From positions 32,329,358 to 32,393,357 of the forward strand of contig NC_081841.1 in the NCBI RefSeq assembly GCF_963259705.1: a stretch of 64,000 bases of DNA, in the 5' to 3' direction. A model generated the notes under the pieces. The model had not been told where the DNA came from. It saw only the letters and a program-made list of their open reading frames with translations, and did no database searches. The DNA is from Myotis daubentonii (Eukaryota; Chordata; Mammalia; Chiroptera; Vespertilionidae). Numbering within the stretch: position 1 is the stretch's first letter; the number at the start of each line of letters is the position of its first letter. Below are positions 45,641-55,555 of the stretch, in pieces. A program made the translations under genes and the position numbers.

Positions 45641-45957
45641 TTGGCAACTAACTGCACCCCAGAGCTGTTTGGGGCGACGCAGGCGCACAGGGAGAAAAGA
45701 CAGTGCTTCAAGATTGGGGATCCAGGTACTGGAACAAGGGAGCTGCAAATAATCCCCAGATACAGGCTCTGAGTGTGACTACACAAAATCAAGTTTATTT
45801 GGTGATTTAAAAAAAACCATTATTAAGATTATTTATAATGACAAATGCTCAATGTAGAAACTTTGGAAGATATAGAAAAGTATAAGGGAGGCCAATGAGC
45901 CCCCAAACTTATAAAACCACTGAAAACATTGTTATATTTTAACAAAACAAGCCATAT

Positions 45958-46196
45958 AGTGCAGTGCTTAAAAGAGTTGGATGCAAAAGCTGGTCTGCTA
46001 TCAAATCCTGCTATCCCACTTGTTACCTCAGAGACTTTGGACAAGTTGCTTCATCCCTCTGTATATCAGTTTCCTCAACTGTTCAGCGGTATAAATTTTT
46101 TAAAAAATGCTTTATAGGTTTGAGGTGAGGGTAACTAATACAATTCCTTTAAAGTGCTGAGAAAGTATCTGCCGTTCAGTAAAAGCTAATATTTAT
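45958..46196 (+). mobile_element. MIR SINE
   Basis: GTGCAGTGCTTAAAAGAGTT, TTGGACAAGTTGCTTCATCC and ATCAGTTTCCTCAACTG are the classic MIR order. Confidence 0.85.
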
Positions 46197-46287
46197 GCTA
46201 TGGTTATTTTTTTTCTATGTATGTTTTATATTGTTGGCAATTACAAAACAATTTACCTCCCCACAGTATCTTTTAAAACAATTATAT

Positions 46288-46540
46288 CCCGCCCAGCCAG
46301 CGTGGCTCAGTAGTTTGGCATTGACCTATGAACCAGGAGGTTACGGTTCAATTCCTGGTCAGGGCACATGCCTAACTGGATCCATCCCCGGTGGAGGGCG
46401 TGCAGGAGGGAGCTGATCAATGATTCCCTCTCATCATTGATGTTTCTATCTCTCTCTCCCTCTCCCTTCCTTTCTGAAATCAATAAAAATATATTTAAAA
46501 ATTTTTAAGTACTCTTCCTTTAAAAAATAAAATAAAATAA
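46288..46540 (+). mobile_element. Ves SINE
   Basis: GCCCAGCCAGCGTGGCTCAG head, GGTTCAATTCCTGGTCAGGG box, TCTCTCTCCCTCTCCC and AATCAATAAAAATATATTT tail. AAAACAATTAT occurs on both sides as the probable target duplication. Confidence 0.93.
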
Positions 46541-47239
46541 AAACAATTATTTCCCAATGGTATTTTAAAACTTTATAGAAATCATTTAAATGGCTGCATA
46601 GTATTCCATCGTGTGGCTCTCCCAACATTTTAAACCCATCTTCCTAATGTTAGGCAAAGAATTGCCAAATTTTCACTACCATATATAATTACATGATAAA
46701 TTATTTTTATAACTTTTTTGTGTCAGATAATTTCTTTAAGATACCTTCTCTGAAAAGCAATTACAGAGTCAAAAGTAGTACTTATTTTTAAGGCTGAGGA
46801 TACAGAATGCAAAATTACTTTCCTAAAAAGTTTGTACTAATTTCCCCAAACTGTATGAGATGACCTATGGTAACAGAGTGAAATGCGTGGCCTCTCTGAC
46901 TCCATCTTGTTCAAGCTTGCTTTGTTCCCAAGGCCTTTAGGTTAATAGCTTCTTGCATATGGACAAAACAATCATTAGAGGAATTCTGATTGTGGCATGA
47001 GTTTTACAAAAACAGCCCCTTATCAGAAAGAGTGTCTCCCAAGGTGATAAGGGAACTATGCATTGTTTACCAAAGATTTTCAGGAACCTCCAAACCACTC
47101 ACATCAACTAGGGCAGTGGTCAGAAAACCGCAGCTCTCGAGCCACATGTGGCTCTTTGGCCCATTGAGTGTGACTCTTCCACAAAATACCATGTGCAGTA
47201 TTTTAAATATGAGGGAAGCTTTTCTCAACAGGTTTCAGG

Positions 47240-47720
47240 AATTCAGAAACAGCAAAGTGACGTTAGCCTTTATTAAAAAAACCTCTCAATGCTACTGTAA
47301 CAGAATTAAATTTTTCTCCCTTTAATATTGACATTGGCAACTTTGAAATGCAATGGCTGGATTTAAGAAACAAAGAACTATGGAGCTCAAAATTTGAACG
47401 TCTTTGTGCTGATATAGAAATATTGGAGAAAGACAAATGTGAACTTAGTTCACAGCACAAGTGGTCTGCTTTTAAAAACCTGGAGAAGGAAGATATGTTG
47501 ATTTTTAACACCTGGAATAGTATTCCTGAATCATATAATCAACTGAAAAAACTAGCGTTTGTTTTTCTTTCCTTATTCAGGTCTACATATTTATGCAAAC
47601 AATCATTGTCAAGCATGAACCTTATCAAGAGTAAATTGAGAAGTCATCTTGTTGATGAGAACCTGGAATCATGACTAAAATTAAAAACAACATACAAACC
47701 TGACTTACCCAAACTTTCCA
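47240..47720 (+). pseudogene. hAT transposase C-terminal remnant
   Basis: The best frame (47348-47674 and on to about 47720 past a TGA) reads WLDLRNKELWSSKFERL, then FVFLSLFRSTYLCKQSLSSM and LIKSKLRSHLVDENLES. This is the dimerisation (hATC) region of ZBED/SCAND3-like hAT transposases, in which a block like 'S(T)YLCEQ.FS.MN..K...RS.L.DE.L' is conserved. A stop after LES and the loss of the zinc finger and catalytic core show that it is dead. Confidence 0.82.
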
Positions 47721-47927
47721 AGGAGATGCAAGGCCATTGTTCACATTAGTGTTTGTCAGTCATTGTCATGATTTCCTTTTATGGGTATTGTAAGGTAAAT
47801 TGTAAGGAATTTAATTTTATCAATAAATAATATCATTATTAAGTATGATATCAAGTTTTATTCAACGTACCTATAGTTTAACTAAGACTTAAAACTTTAA
47901 GTAAAGTTTATTAAGTTAATTTTAGGA

Positions 47928-48138
47928 AACGTTGTGGAGTGAAAGAAGATGTAGTGCAAGGATTGAGAAAGGTATGTTGAGATGGTTTGGACATATAGAG
48001 AGGATGAACAAAAGGAGATAGATGAAACAAGTATACAAGACGAGTGCGGATGGGAGACTTGGAAGGGGTCGACCTCAGTGAACGTACCTCAATCAGATTG
48101 AGGACGTTTTTAGCAAAGGCCAGCTTAGGAGTACCCTA
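47928..48138 (+). pseudogene. Non-LTR retrotransposon RT C-terminal tail fragment (arthropod-type)
   Basis: Translation with one 1-base shift near 47958 gives CGVKEDVV, then RIEKGMLRWFGHIERMNKRR, a stop at 48019-48021, KQVYKTSADGRLGRGRP, a second stop, and TYLNQIEDVFSKGQLRST. The block 'MLRWFGHxERM ... GRGRP(R)xTYLDQI' is the signature of the tail of insect endonuclease-reverse transcriptases. Mammalian L1 and L2 do not have it. It lies wholly within the hAT boundaries. About 70 codons survive. Confidence 0.72.
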
Positions 48139-48985
48139 ATTAAGTTAATAACAATGTACCTACCTTTATAGTTTAAGTTTAAAAAATTTTGCTCTCAAAA
48201 AAAATTTCAATCGTTGTACTGTTGATACTTGGCTCTGTTGACTAATGAGTTTGCCGACCACTGAACTAGGGTCAACAGACTAAGTACAATCTTCCTCCGA
48301 CCCCTCCTGGCACTCAGGTGTCTGTGGTCCTTAATTACCTCTTGCCCCTCCCATTCCCCCTTTCCCTTGAACTCTGTACTTACTTAAAATGAATTTGAGG
48401 AACCATTAGGTCTTCCATCTTCTCTACTGGTGCCTTCTAAATCAATAAACCTTTCCTAACTCCAAACTCTGACATTTTGAGTTTTGGCCTTTTGAAGCAT
48501 CAGGCACACAAACATTGGACTGGTAATACTATTACACTTACACCTTAACTAGCATGGGATATTATTTTAATCTTATAATTTGACATTTAACATACAATTC
48601 TTTGTTATATGTCAAAATCAATGTGTGTTTTTTTAAATATTCATTCATCTTTGTGTTTCCTCTATTCTGAACAGCTTGGCCACGTACTTGTACACTGAAC
48701 GAAATTTCTTATCATTTACACGAACTTTTAATAAGAGAAGGATTTTAATCCTGTTTTATATATATGACAAATATGCTCTCCCAGTTTGTTACTTTAAAAA
48801 TTGATAGTAGTTCTGCCTTTACAAAAATCAAAACAAAACAAAAAACCACAATAGTTTTCATACATTTTGCAAATGTATAAAGATTTATTAGAGCATACCC
48901 ATTTGCTAGATCTCCTGCTGGACACATAGGTCAGTGATGAGTTAGACCTGTAGGGTCTCTGCTTTCATGGTGTTTCCTTGCAAGG

Positions 48986-49458
48986 CAGCAATTCTCAACC
49001 TTTTTCATCTCATGGCACACATAACTGATTGCTAAAATTCTTCGTCACACCACAAAATATATTTCTTGCTGATCTGACAAAAAAAGAAGTACAATTTTGA
49101 TTCATTCACACTGGATGGATATTGTTGTGTTGGTTGTTGCTTTTTTTTATTTTATTTGACAAATCTAAGGGAAAAGAGGTTAGTGCATGTTTTAAAAATT
49201 CTTGCAGCCCCGGCTTGTTTGGCTCACTGGATAGAGTGTCAGCCTGGGGACTGAAGAGTCCCAGGTTCAATTCCAGTCAAGGGCATGTACCTTGGTTGCG
49301 GGCGCGTCCCCATTAGGAGATGTGCAGGAGGCAGCTGATTGATGCTTCTCTCTCATCGATGTTTCTAACTCTCTATCCCTCTCCCTTCCTCTCTGTAAAA
49401 AAATCAATAAAATATATTAAAAAAAAAATTCTTGCAGCACACCAGCTGAAAATATCTG
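48986..49458. mobile_element. hAT MITE, split by a Ves SINE
   Basis: Starts CAGCAATTCTCAACCTTTTT and ends GCACACCAGCTGAAAATATCTG. The flanking octamers TTGCAAGG and CTCTAAGG agree at 5 of 8 positions. The Ves SINE at 49208 divides it. Confidence 0.82.
49208..49423 (+). mobile_element. Ves SINE inside a hAT, with target duplication
   Basis: CCCCGGCTTGTTTGGCTCAC head, GGTTCAATTCC box, AATCAATAAAATATATT tail. AAAAATTCTTGCAG is present at 49194-49207 and 49424-49437. Confidence 0.95.
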
Positions 49459-49699
49459 CTCTAAGGCAAATTTGGTTCTTTTTGCCATTGCATTGTATTC
49501 CAATACTTTATTTAACAAATATTAACCTTTATTTATATTTGTTTAAAGGTTTCTAATTTGATTCTAAATTTATTTTGGCATATGCCATTGGATGAGAACC
49601 TAAGTTAATATTGTATTTGTTACACCAACACCACTTACTTAATACTCCTTTTCTTCTGCCCTGATGTGTAATACTACTTTTGTCATATAGTATAACAAG

Positions 49700-50116
49700 T
49701 CCTATCTAATAAAATAGTAATATGCAAATTAACCTTCACTCTGTGACAAAGATGGCGGCACCCATAGCAGCTGGGGCAGGATGCTGGCAGCATCACCCCA
49801 GCAACATGAGCCCAGCAGGCATTGCTGTGGTGACCTGGAACAGGCAAGCGCCCAGCAGGGCCTGCTGGCGCATCTCTGTGGGGACCCCTGAGCAGGCAAG
49901 CGTGGCCCGCAGGCAGCGCCTAGCAGGGCCTGCTTGCTTGTCACCATGGTGGAGCAGTCAGGCCCCGCAGAGAGCAAAGAACCACAGGGAGTGGGCCTAA
50001 GCCGTCAGTAGGACATCCCCTGAGGGCTCATGGATTGGAGAGGGTGCAGGTTAGGCTGAGGGCACCCCTCTCCTCTCCCCCTCCCCATGCACGAATTTCA
50101 TGCACCAGGCCTCTAG
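49700..50116 (+). mobile_element. HeliBat-type Helitron, first of a head-to-tail pair
   Basis: Starts TCCTATCTAATAAAATAGTA and ends ATTTCATGCACCAGGCCTCTAG at 50116, followed at once by the next element. The interior is GC-rich with repeated AGCAGGGCCTGCTTGC-like words. Confidence 0.87.
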
Positions 50117-50646
50117 TCTATATATATAAAAGGCTAATATGCTAAGTGTCCGACCATCTGACTGGTCACTGTGACATGCACTGACCACCAAGGGGCAGAC
50201 ACTCAACACAGGAGCTGCTGAGCTGCAGTGACTTGGCAGTGGCGTTTCTCAGGTGACATATTCTGAAACCAGAGAGGAGGGAACCCAATTCCACCTTTGG
50301 CCATGGGTTATGTTGTTGCTGGGGCACTGTCAGCCCTGAATCTGATTTACTGCACACTTGCATTTGTGTTCCACACCCTGTACAAAAACAACTTTGTAGA
50401 GTGCCCTTTAACACTCCAGGATCCCACAGGGGATGTCAGAGAGCTAGTTTCAAATCGATCCCCATAGGCCAGGCTGAGGGACCCCACCTGCTGGAGAGAT
50501 CCCTGCTCACTACGCAGATGCTGGGGAGGGACCAAGGGAGGCTGGCTCTAGGGTGTGTCTGATCCATTTCTCCTAGTCCTGCCCTGTTGGCCACCTTTTT
50601 ATTAATTTCCTTTCAGTGTGCACAAACCCATGTGCCAGGTCACTAG
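50117..50646 (+). mobile_element. HeliBat-type Helitron with a 66-codon open insert
   Basis: Starts TCTATATATATAAAAGGCTA, continues with the common HeliBat text GTGTCCGACCATCTGAC and ACTGACCACCAAGGGGCAGA, and ends CATGTGCCAGGTCACTAG at 50646, followed by T. The plus-strand stretch from about 50270 to the TAG near 50467 is open; from the ATG near 50306 it reads MGYVVAGALSALNLIYCTLA and a further hydrophobic run. It may be captured host sequence. No family was recognised. Confidence 0.85.
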
Positions 50647-50654
50647 TTTATAAT

Positions 50655-50825
50655 AAGATTTGTTTCTGGACTACATATTCTGTTCAATTGATGTTTTTCC
50701 ATTTTTCTATGAACTTACTATGATCAGATGTATTTCATTATTATAACTTTAAAGTATATTTTAACTCTGGGAGTATCAGTTCCCTTTTTACTCTTTAGAA
50801 AATTATCTTAGATCTTCTCTTTTGT
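50655..50825 (-). mobile_element. Old L1 fragment (antisense)
   Basis: TATTCTGTTCAATTGATG and ATAACTTTAAAGTATATTTT resemble antisense L1 ORF2. Confidence 0.55.
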
Positions 50826-50990
50826 GAAGACACAGAAAGAAGGCAGATATTGGCAAATCAGGACCCTCACCAATAACTGAATTTGCCAATGCCTTGATCT
50901 TGGACTTCCCAGACTCCAGAACAGTGAGATATAACTGTTGTTTAAGCCACCCAGTCTTTGGTAATTTGGAAAGCAGCCAAACAAAGACAA
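50826..50990 (+). mobile_element. MaLR/MLT1-type LTR, 3' portion
   Basis: GACACAGAAAGAAGGCAGAT, CCTTGATCTTGGACTTCCCA, CAGACTCCAGAACAGTGAGA and TTTAAGCCACCCAGTC follow the 3' end of MLT1/MST-like LTRs. Confidence 0.75.
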
Positions 50991-51067
50991 CTTGCTTCTC
51001 CTTTTCAAATATTTACAGCTTATTTTTCTTTTCTCCTGAAGTTTATGAACTCTAAATTCCAAAATGG

Positions 51068-52267
51068 GTGGAGAAACCAAGATGGCGGCATAGGTAAACA
51101 CCGGAGTTTGCTGCCTCACACAACCACTTCAAAAATACAACTAAAAGACGAAACAGACATCATCCAGAACCACAGGAAGGCTGGCTGAGTGGAAATTCTA
51201 CAACTAGAAGGAAAGAGAAAAGCATACTGAGACTCAGAGGCGGTGCAGTGCGGAAGTAAAATACTAAGACTCCCAACAGCAGACTAGAGGATCGCAAGAA
51301 TCAAGTCAACGATTTGAAATGCAAAGAAGCAAAAAACGCCCAACTGGAAAAGCAAAATGAAAAAAGAATCCAAAAATATGAAGATAGTGTAAGGAGCCTC
51401 TGGGACAGCTTCAAGAGTACCAACATCCGAATTATAGGGGGGCCAGAAGAAGAGAGACAGCAAGATATGGAAAACCTATTTGAAGAAATAATGACTGAAA
51501 ACTTCCCCTACCTGGTGAAAGAAATAGACTTACAAGTCCAGGAAGCGCAGAGAACCCCAAACAAAAGGAATCCAAAGAGGACCACACCAAGACACATCAT
51601 CATTAAAATGCCAAGAGCAAAAGACAAAGAGAGAATCTTAAAAGCAGCAAGAGAAAGAAACTCAGTTACCTACAAGGGAGTACCCATACGACTGTCAGCT
51701 GATTTCTCAACAGAAACTTTGCAGGCCAGAAGGGAGTGGCAAGAAATATTCAAAGTGATGAATGCCAAGAACCTACAACCAAGATTACTTTATCCAGCAA
51801 AGCTATCATTCAGAACTGAAGGTCAAATAAAGAGCTTCACAGATAAGAAAAAGCTAAAGGAGTTCATCACCACCAAACCAGTATTATATGAAATGCTGAA
51901 AGGTATCCTTTAAGAAGAGGAAGAAGGAGAAAAAGGTAAAGATACAAATTATGAACAACAAATACACACCTATCAACAAGAGAATCTGAAAATCAAGTGA
52001 ATAATCTGATGAACAGAATGAACTGGTGATTATCATAGAATCAGGGACATAGAAAGGGAGTGGACTGACTATTCTTTGGGGGGAAAGGGGTGTGGGGGAT
52101 GTGGGAAGAGACTGAACAAAAATTGTGCACCTATGGATGAGGACAGTGGGTGGGGAGTGAGGGTGGAGGGTGGGGTGGGAATTGGGTGGAGGGGAGTTAT
52201 GGGGGGAAAAAGAGGAACAAATGTAATAATCTGAACAATAAAGATTTAATTAAAAAAATAAATAAAT
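51068..52267 (+). mobile_element. HAL1, copy 2 (internally deleted)
   Basis: Same family as 36398-38723. The 5'UTR (ACCAAGATGGCGGCATAGG) jumps at about 51265 into the middle of ORF1, removing about 1 kb. The 3'UTR ends ACAATAAAGATTTAATT plus an AAAT-rich tail. AAATTCCAAAATGG flanks both sides (51054-51067, 52268-52281). Confidence 0.93.
51314..51913 (+). pseudogene. HAL1 ORF1, N-terminally deleted but open for 199 codons
   Basis: An uninterrupted frame from the coiled-coil end (KNAQLEKQNEKRIQKYEDSV) through the RRM region ([20 protein letters not shown]) and CTD ([20 protein letters not shown]) to the natural stop after MLKGIL. It lacks both stops of copy 1: CGA and TCA are intact here. The N-terminal coiled coil is missing, so the product would probably not trimerise normally. 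Confidence 0.85.
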
Positions 52268-52446
52268 AAATTCCAAAATGGTGCTAAACAATAAAAGAAG
52301 ACAAAACATCCTTACTTTTATTAGAAATATATACAATATATTTTAAAATCAACTTTGGTTTTTATAAAATAAAAACCTTCTATTATACATGTAAAATCCA
52401 AAATGTTTGACATAATCGTGATCCCAAAAATATAAAAAATATTTCT

Positions 52447-52669
52447 TTTTTTAAAATATATTTTTATTGATTTCAGATAGGAAGGGAGTGGTAGAGAGAG
52501 CTAGAAACATCAATAATGAGAGAGAATCATTGATTAGCTGCCTCCTGAATGCCCCTCCCCAACCCATGGGGATCAAGCCTGCAATCCAGGCATGTGCCCT
52601 GATGAGGAATAGAACCATGACCTCCTGGTTCATAGGTCAATGCTTAACCACTGAGCCACTGGCTGGGCA
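52447..52669 (-). mobile_element. Ves SINE
   Basis: Reverse-strand head GCCCAGCCAGTGGCTCAG, CCTATGAACCAGGAGGTCAT box region and TTTTTATTGATTTCAG tail on the plus strand. A short repeat (AATATTTCT) flanks it. Confidence 0.93.
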
Positions 52670-52784
52670 AGATATAGAATATTTCTATTTCCTCAATAAA
52701 TTTTCCTGTGCCTCTGACTAGTCACTCACATCTTCACTCACCTAGGGTAACCACTGATCTGAGATCTTGCACTAGAGATTAGTT

Positions 52785-53813
52785 TTGATTTTTAAGAAAT
52801 GCCATGTAAATGTAGTTATATAGTATATATTCTTTTGTGGTCTGGCTTCTTTGATTAAGCATGATATTTTTTAGATTCATCCATGTTATTACATGTATCA
52901 GTAATTTATTCACTTTTATCACTGAAAACTTCATTATATGAATATACCACAATTTGTTTACTCATACTTCTGTAGATATATATTTGAATTATTTCAAGTC
53001 TTTGACAATGATAAATACAGCTGCTGGAGCTGACCAGCAGACCCTGAGTGATGGATGAATTATTACTCTGACATAGGATTGCTGTGAAAGAGAGGACTAA
53101 GGGACTGCCTGGCTAAAGAACCAGACAGCTTTGATTGCCTGTCTCATCACGCTTTTATTGTAACAGCAGTTTGAGATAAAATTTATCTTTTAGATACAAT
53201 CAGTAGGGTAAGTAATCTTGGGGAGTACACATGTACCTGCAGTGTCCTTTAAGCAAGGACACCTAAAGATTAATCATAAGGATTCCAGTGAACACCTGAG
53301 GGTCTGCACATGCACAGACTTGTTTGGAAAGGTCAAGGAAAAATTAGGAATGACCACCTTCAGCCAAACTCCCCTAAGTCAGAATTCTGATAAACAGGGC
53401 AGGCCACCTTCAGCTCACTTCCCTTTTCGGAATGTCCTCCTTACAAACCTTCCAACCAAGTCTCCTGTGCTTCCCTATATACAGCTTCAATGAAAGTTTT
53501 GTAAATGTAGTTTTAATTTCTCTTGGGTAAATGCCAAGCAGTGGATTTGATGGGCTATATGGCAACTATACATAAACTTCACAGAAATTGCCAAAATGTT
53601 CTCCATAGAGACTGAACCGTTTTACATTCCTTCCAGAAAAATATGAGAGCTCCAGTTGCTCCAGAGTCTTGCTAATATTTAATATTGGCAGTTTTTTAAA
53701 TTTTTATTTTAATCCTTCTATTGGGTGATTGTGGTTTTAATTTACATTTCTCTTATGACTAAGGATTTTGAGCATAGATTTTCATGGGTTTATTGGTCGT
53801 TCATATATCTTTT
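52785..53813 (-). mobile_element. Old L1 (antisense), interrupted by an LTR-like insertion
   Basis: Antisense ORF2 C-terminal text is at 52785-53027 (GATTCATCCATGTTATTACA, ACAATTTGTTTACTCATACT) and resumes at 53493-53813 (TTTCTCTTGGGTAAATGCCA, TTACATTTCTCTTATGACTA). Confidence 0.78.
53028..53492. mobile_element. LTR-like insertion, family unknown
   Basis: About 465 bp lies exactly where the L1 text breaks (between GCTGC and AATGAAAG). Edges TGGAGC...CTTCA give TG...CA on the plus strand. ACAATAAAAGCG on the minus strand could be a poly(A) signal, so the orientation is uncertain. No gene. Confidence 0.45.
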
Positions 53814-54607
53814 TGTGGTAGGCATAATTCGAAGATGACTCTCATGACCTTTCCTCCCAGTGTTATTCCCATGATTACATTATGTTACATAGCAAAAAAG
53901 TTTTTCCCAATGTAAGTAGGGTTACAAATCAGTTGACTTTTAAATAGGCAGACTATCCATGCAGCTTAATTTAATCACATAAGCCCTTTTAAAGCAGAGC
54001 ATTTTCTTTTTCATATGTAATTTTTTTATTGATTGAATGATTTTATTGTATTTTTTGATTGGATGATTTTAGAGAGTGACATCAATTTGTTGTTTCACTT
54101 ATTTATGCACTCATTTGTTGATTCTTGTATGAGCCTGACTGGGGATTGAACCCACAGTCTTGGTGAATCCAGATGATGCTCTCACCAACAGAGATACCAG
54201 GCCAGGGCAGCAGAGCATTTTCTGAGACTGGTAGTAGAAGAGAAAGTCAGATATATCTGAAAAATAAGATGGATTTGATATGAGGAAGGGTCTCTATTGC
54301 TCATATGAAGAGGGCCACAGGATAAAGATTTGAGAATGGCTTCAAGAAGCTGAGCACAGTCCCCAGTCAACGGCCAACAAAAAATGGGCACTTCATTCTT
54401 ACAACCATGTGGAATTGAATTCTGACAAAAAACTGAATGAGCTTGGAAGTGGATTTTTCCCCAGAGACTCCAAATAAGAACCCAGTCAAAACAGCCTCTT
54501 GAAAGACACTAACCAAAGTACCCAGTTGAGCCCACCTGGACTTCTGACCTTCAGAAATGTGATATAATAAATGGGTGTTTTTATAAGCCATTTAGTGATA
54601 TGTTATG
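53814..54607 (+). mobile_element. MLT1-type LTR, interrupted by a Ves-like SINE
   Basis: TTGTGGTAGGCATAATTCGA start, CACATAAGCCCTTTTAAAGC, then after the SINE CAGTCAACGGCCAACAAAAA, AATGAGCTTGGAAGTGGATT, GACTTCTGACCTTCAGAAAT and ATAATAAATGGGTGTTTTTA, the MLT1 order in sense. Confidence 0.85.
54008..54209 (-). mobile_element. Ves-like SINE with target duplication
   Basis: Reverse-strand head CTGCCCTGGCCTGGTATCTC; ACTGTGGGTTCAATCCCC box. GCAGAGCATTTTCT is present at 53994-54007 and 54210-54223. It is diverged, so older than the other Ves copies. Confidence 0.85.
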
Positions 54608-54701
54608 GCACAAAAGAAAATGAATGCACTTCTTTCATGAAGTGTCTGTTCCAACTTTTACCATTTTGTTTTGAGTTTTTTGTTATTTAAATATATATAT
54701 A

Positions 54702-55338
54702 CTAGGGGCCCGGTGCACGAAATTCGTGCACTGGGTGTGTGTGGGGGGGAGTGTCCCTCAGCCCAGCCTGCCCCCTCTCACATACTGGGAGCCTTCAGGT
54801 GTTGACCCCCATCACCCTCCAATCGCAGGATCGGCCCCTTGCCCAGGCCTGACGCCTCTGGCCTAGGCATCCGGCCCGGGCAGCGGGGACCCACAGCTGC
54901 AGCGGCCCCGCGATCGTGGGCTTCGCTTTAGGCCCAGGCAAGGGACCCCTAGCTCCTGGGACTGCCAGCTTCGACCGTGCCCAGCTCCCATCGCTGGCTC
55001 CACCCCTACTTCCTGCTATCACTGGCCAGGGTGGAAAAGGCACCTGATTCTCCGATCATGGCGGGGGGCAGGGCAAAGGCGGCCCCAGGGCCGCCTTTGC
55101 CCTGCCCCCCAGCTCTTAGCTCCCCCCTGGGTTTCCTATCACTGTCAGTGGCATGGGGCTTCTTCCTGCTTTCCTTTTCGCCTCCCTGCATTGTGCCTAC
55201 ATATGCAAATTAACCGCCATCTTGTTGGCAGTTAACTGCCAATCTTAGTTGGCAGTTAATTTGCATATAGCCCTGATTAGCCAATGAAAAGGGTATCGTT
55301 GTACGCCAATTACCATTTTTCTCTTTTATTAGTATAGA
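54702..55338 (-). mobile_element. HeliBat-type Helitron, family A copy 3
   Basis: On the minus strand: TCTATACTAATAAAAGAG start at 55338 after an A; GTGCACGAATTTCGTGCACC and CCCCTAG end at 54702, with T next. It keeps the G-rich hairpin at about 55065-55111 (GGGGGGCAGGGCAAAGGCGG region). Shorter repeat block than copies 1 and 2. Confidence 0.9.
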
Positions 55339-55555
55339 TACAATATTTCAATACAGAGTTATAAATTTTTAAAACATATTTTAAATATGTCATTTGTCAG
55401 CTATATATACTGAGACTATTTTCTGCCAGCTAATGGCTTGTTTTTTCATTTCTTAATGGTGTTTTTTAAAAATGCTTTAATTTTTATCAAGTCCAATTAT
55501 CAATTTTTGTTTGTTTGTTTAATAGTTAAAGTTTGCCTTTTTGCCCTAAGACGTC

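Larger units (their letters stand above)
47114..48263 (+). mobile_element. hAT transposon remnant carrying a transposase tail and a foreign RT fragment
   Basis: Starts CAGTGGTCAGAAAACCGCAG and ends GAGTTTGCCGACCACTG. AACTAGGG is duplicated exactly at 47106-47113 and 48264-48271. 47240-47720 encodes the end of a hAT transposase. 47928-48138 reads as the C-terminal tail of a non-LTR retrotransposon RT. The 3' part (GGCTCTGTTGACTAATGAG) is ordinary hAT end sequence. The element interrupts an ERV-type LTR. It is too short and mutated to be active. Confidence 0.92.
46869..48528 (+). mobile_element. ERV-type LTR, split by a hAT element
   Basis: LTR-like sequence occupies 46869-47113 and 48272-48528. 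The second part has an AATAAA signal (AAATCAATAAACCTTTCC) followed by CTCTGACATTTTGAGTTTTG and an end near TTGGACTGGTAATA. CTAT flanks both sides and may be a 4-bp duplication. No internal retroviral genes are present, so it is a solo LTR. Family name not determined. Confidence 0.65.

Noticed and set aside
44095..45792. Long open frames in the GC-rich block (203, 217 and 164 codons)
   Set aside because: They overlap each other on both strands, have no recognisable domains, and are rich in Arg, Pro, Gly and Ala as expected from CpG-rich DNA. No splice or codon pattern of a gene was seen.
46990..47325. 111-codon plus-strand frame
   Set aside because: It spans the LTR/hAT junction at 47114, so it is a chance fusion of two repeats.
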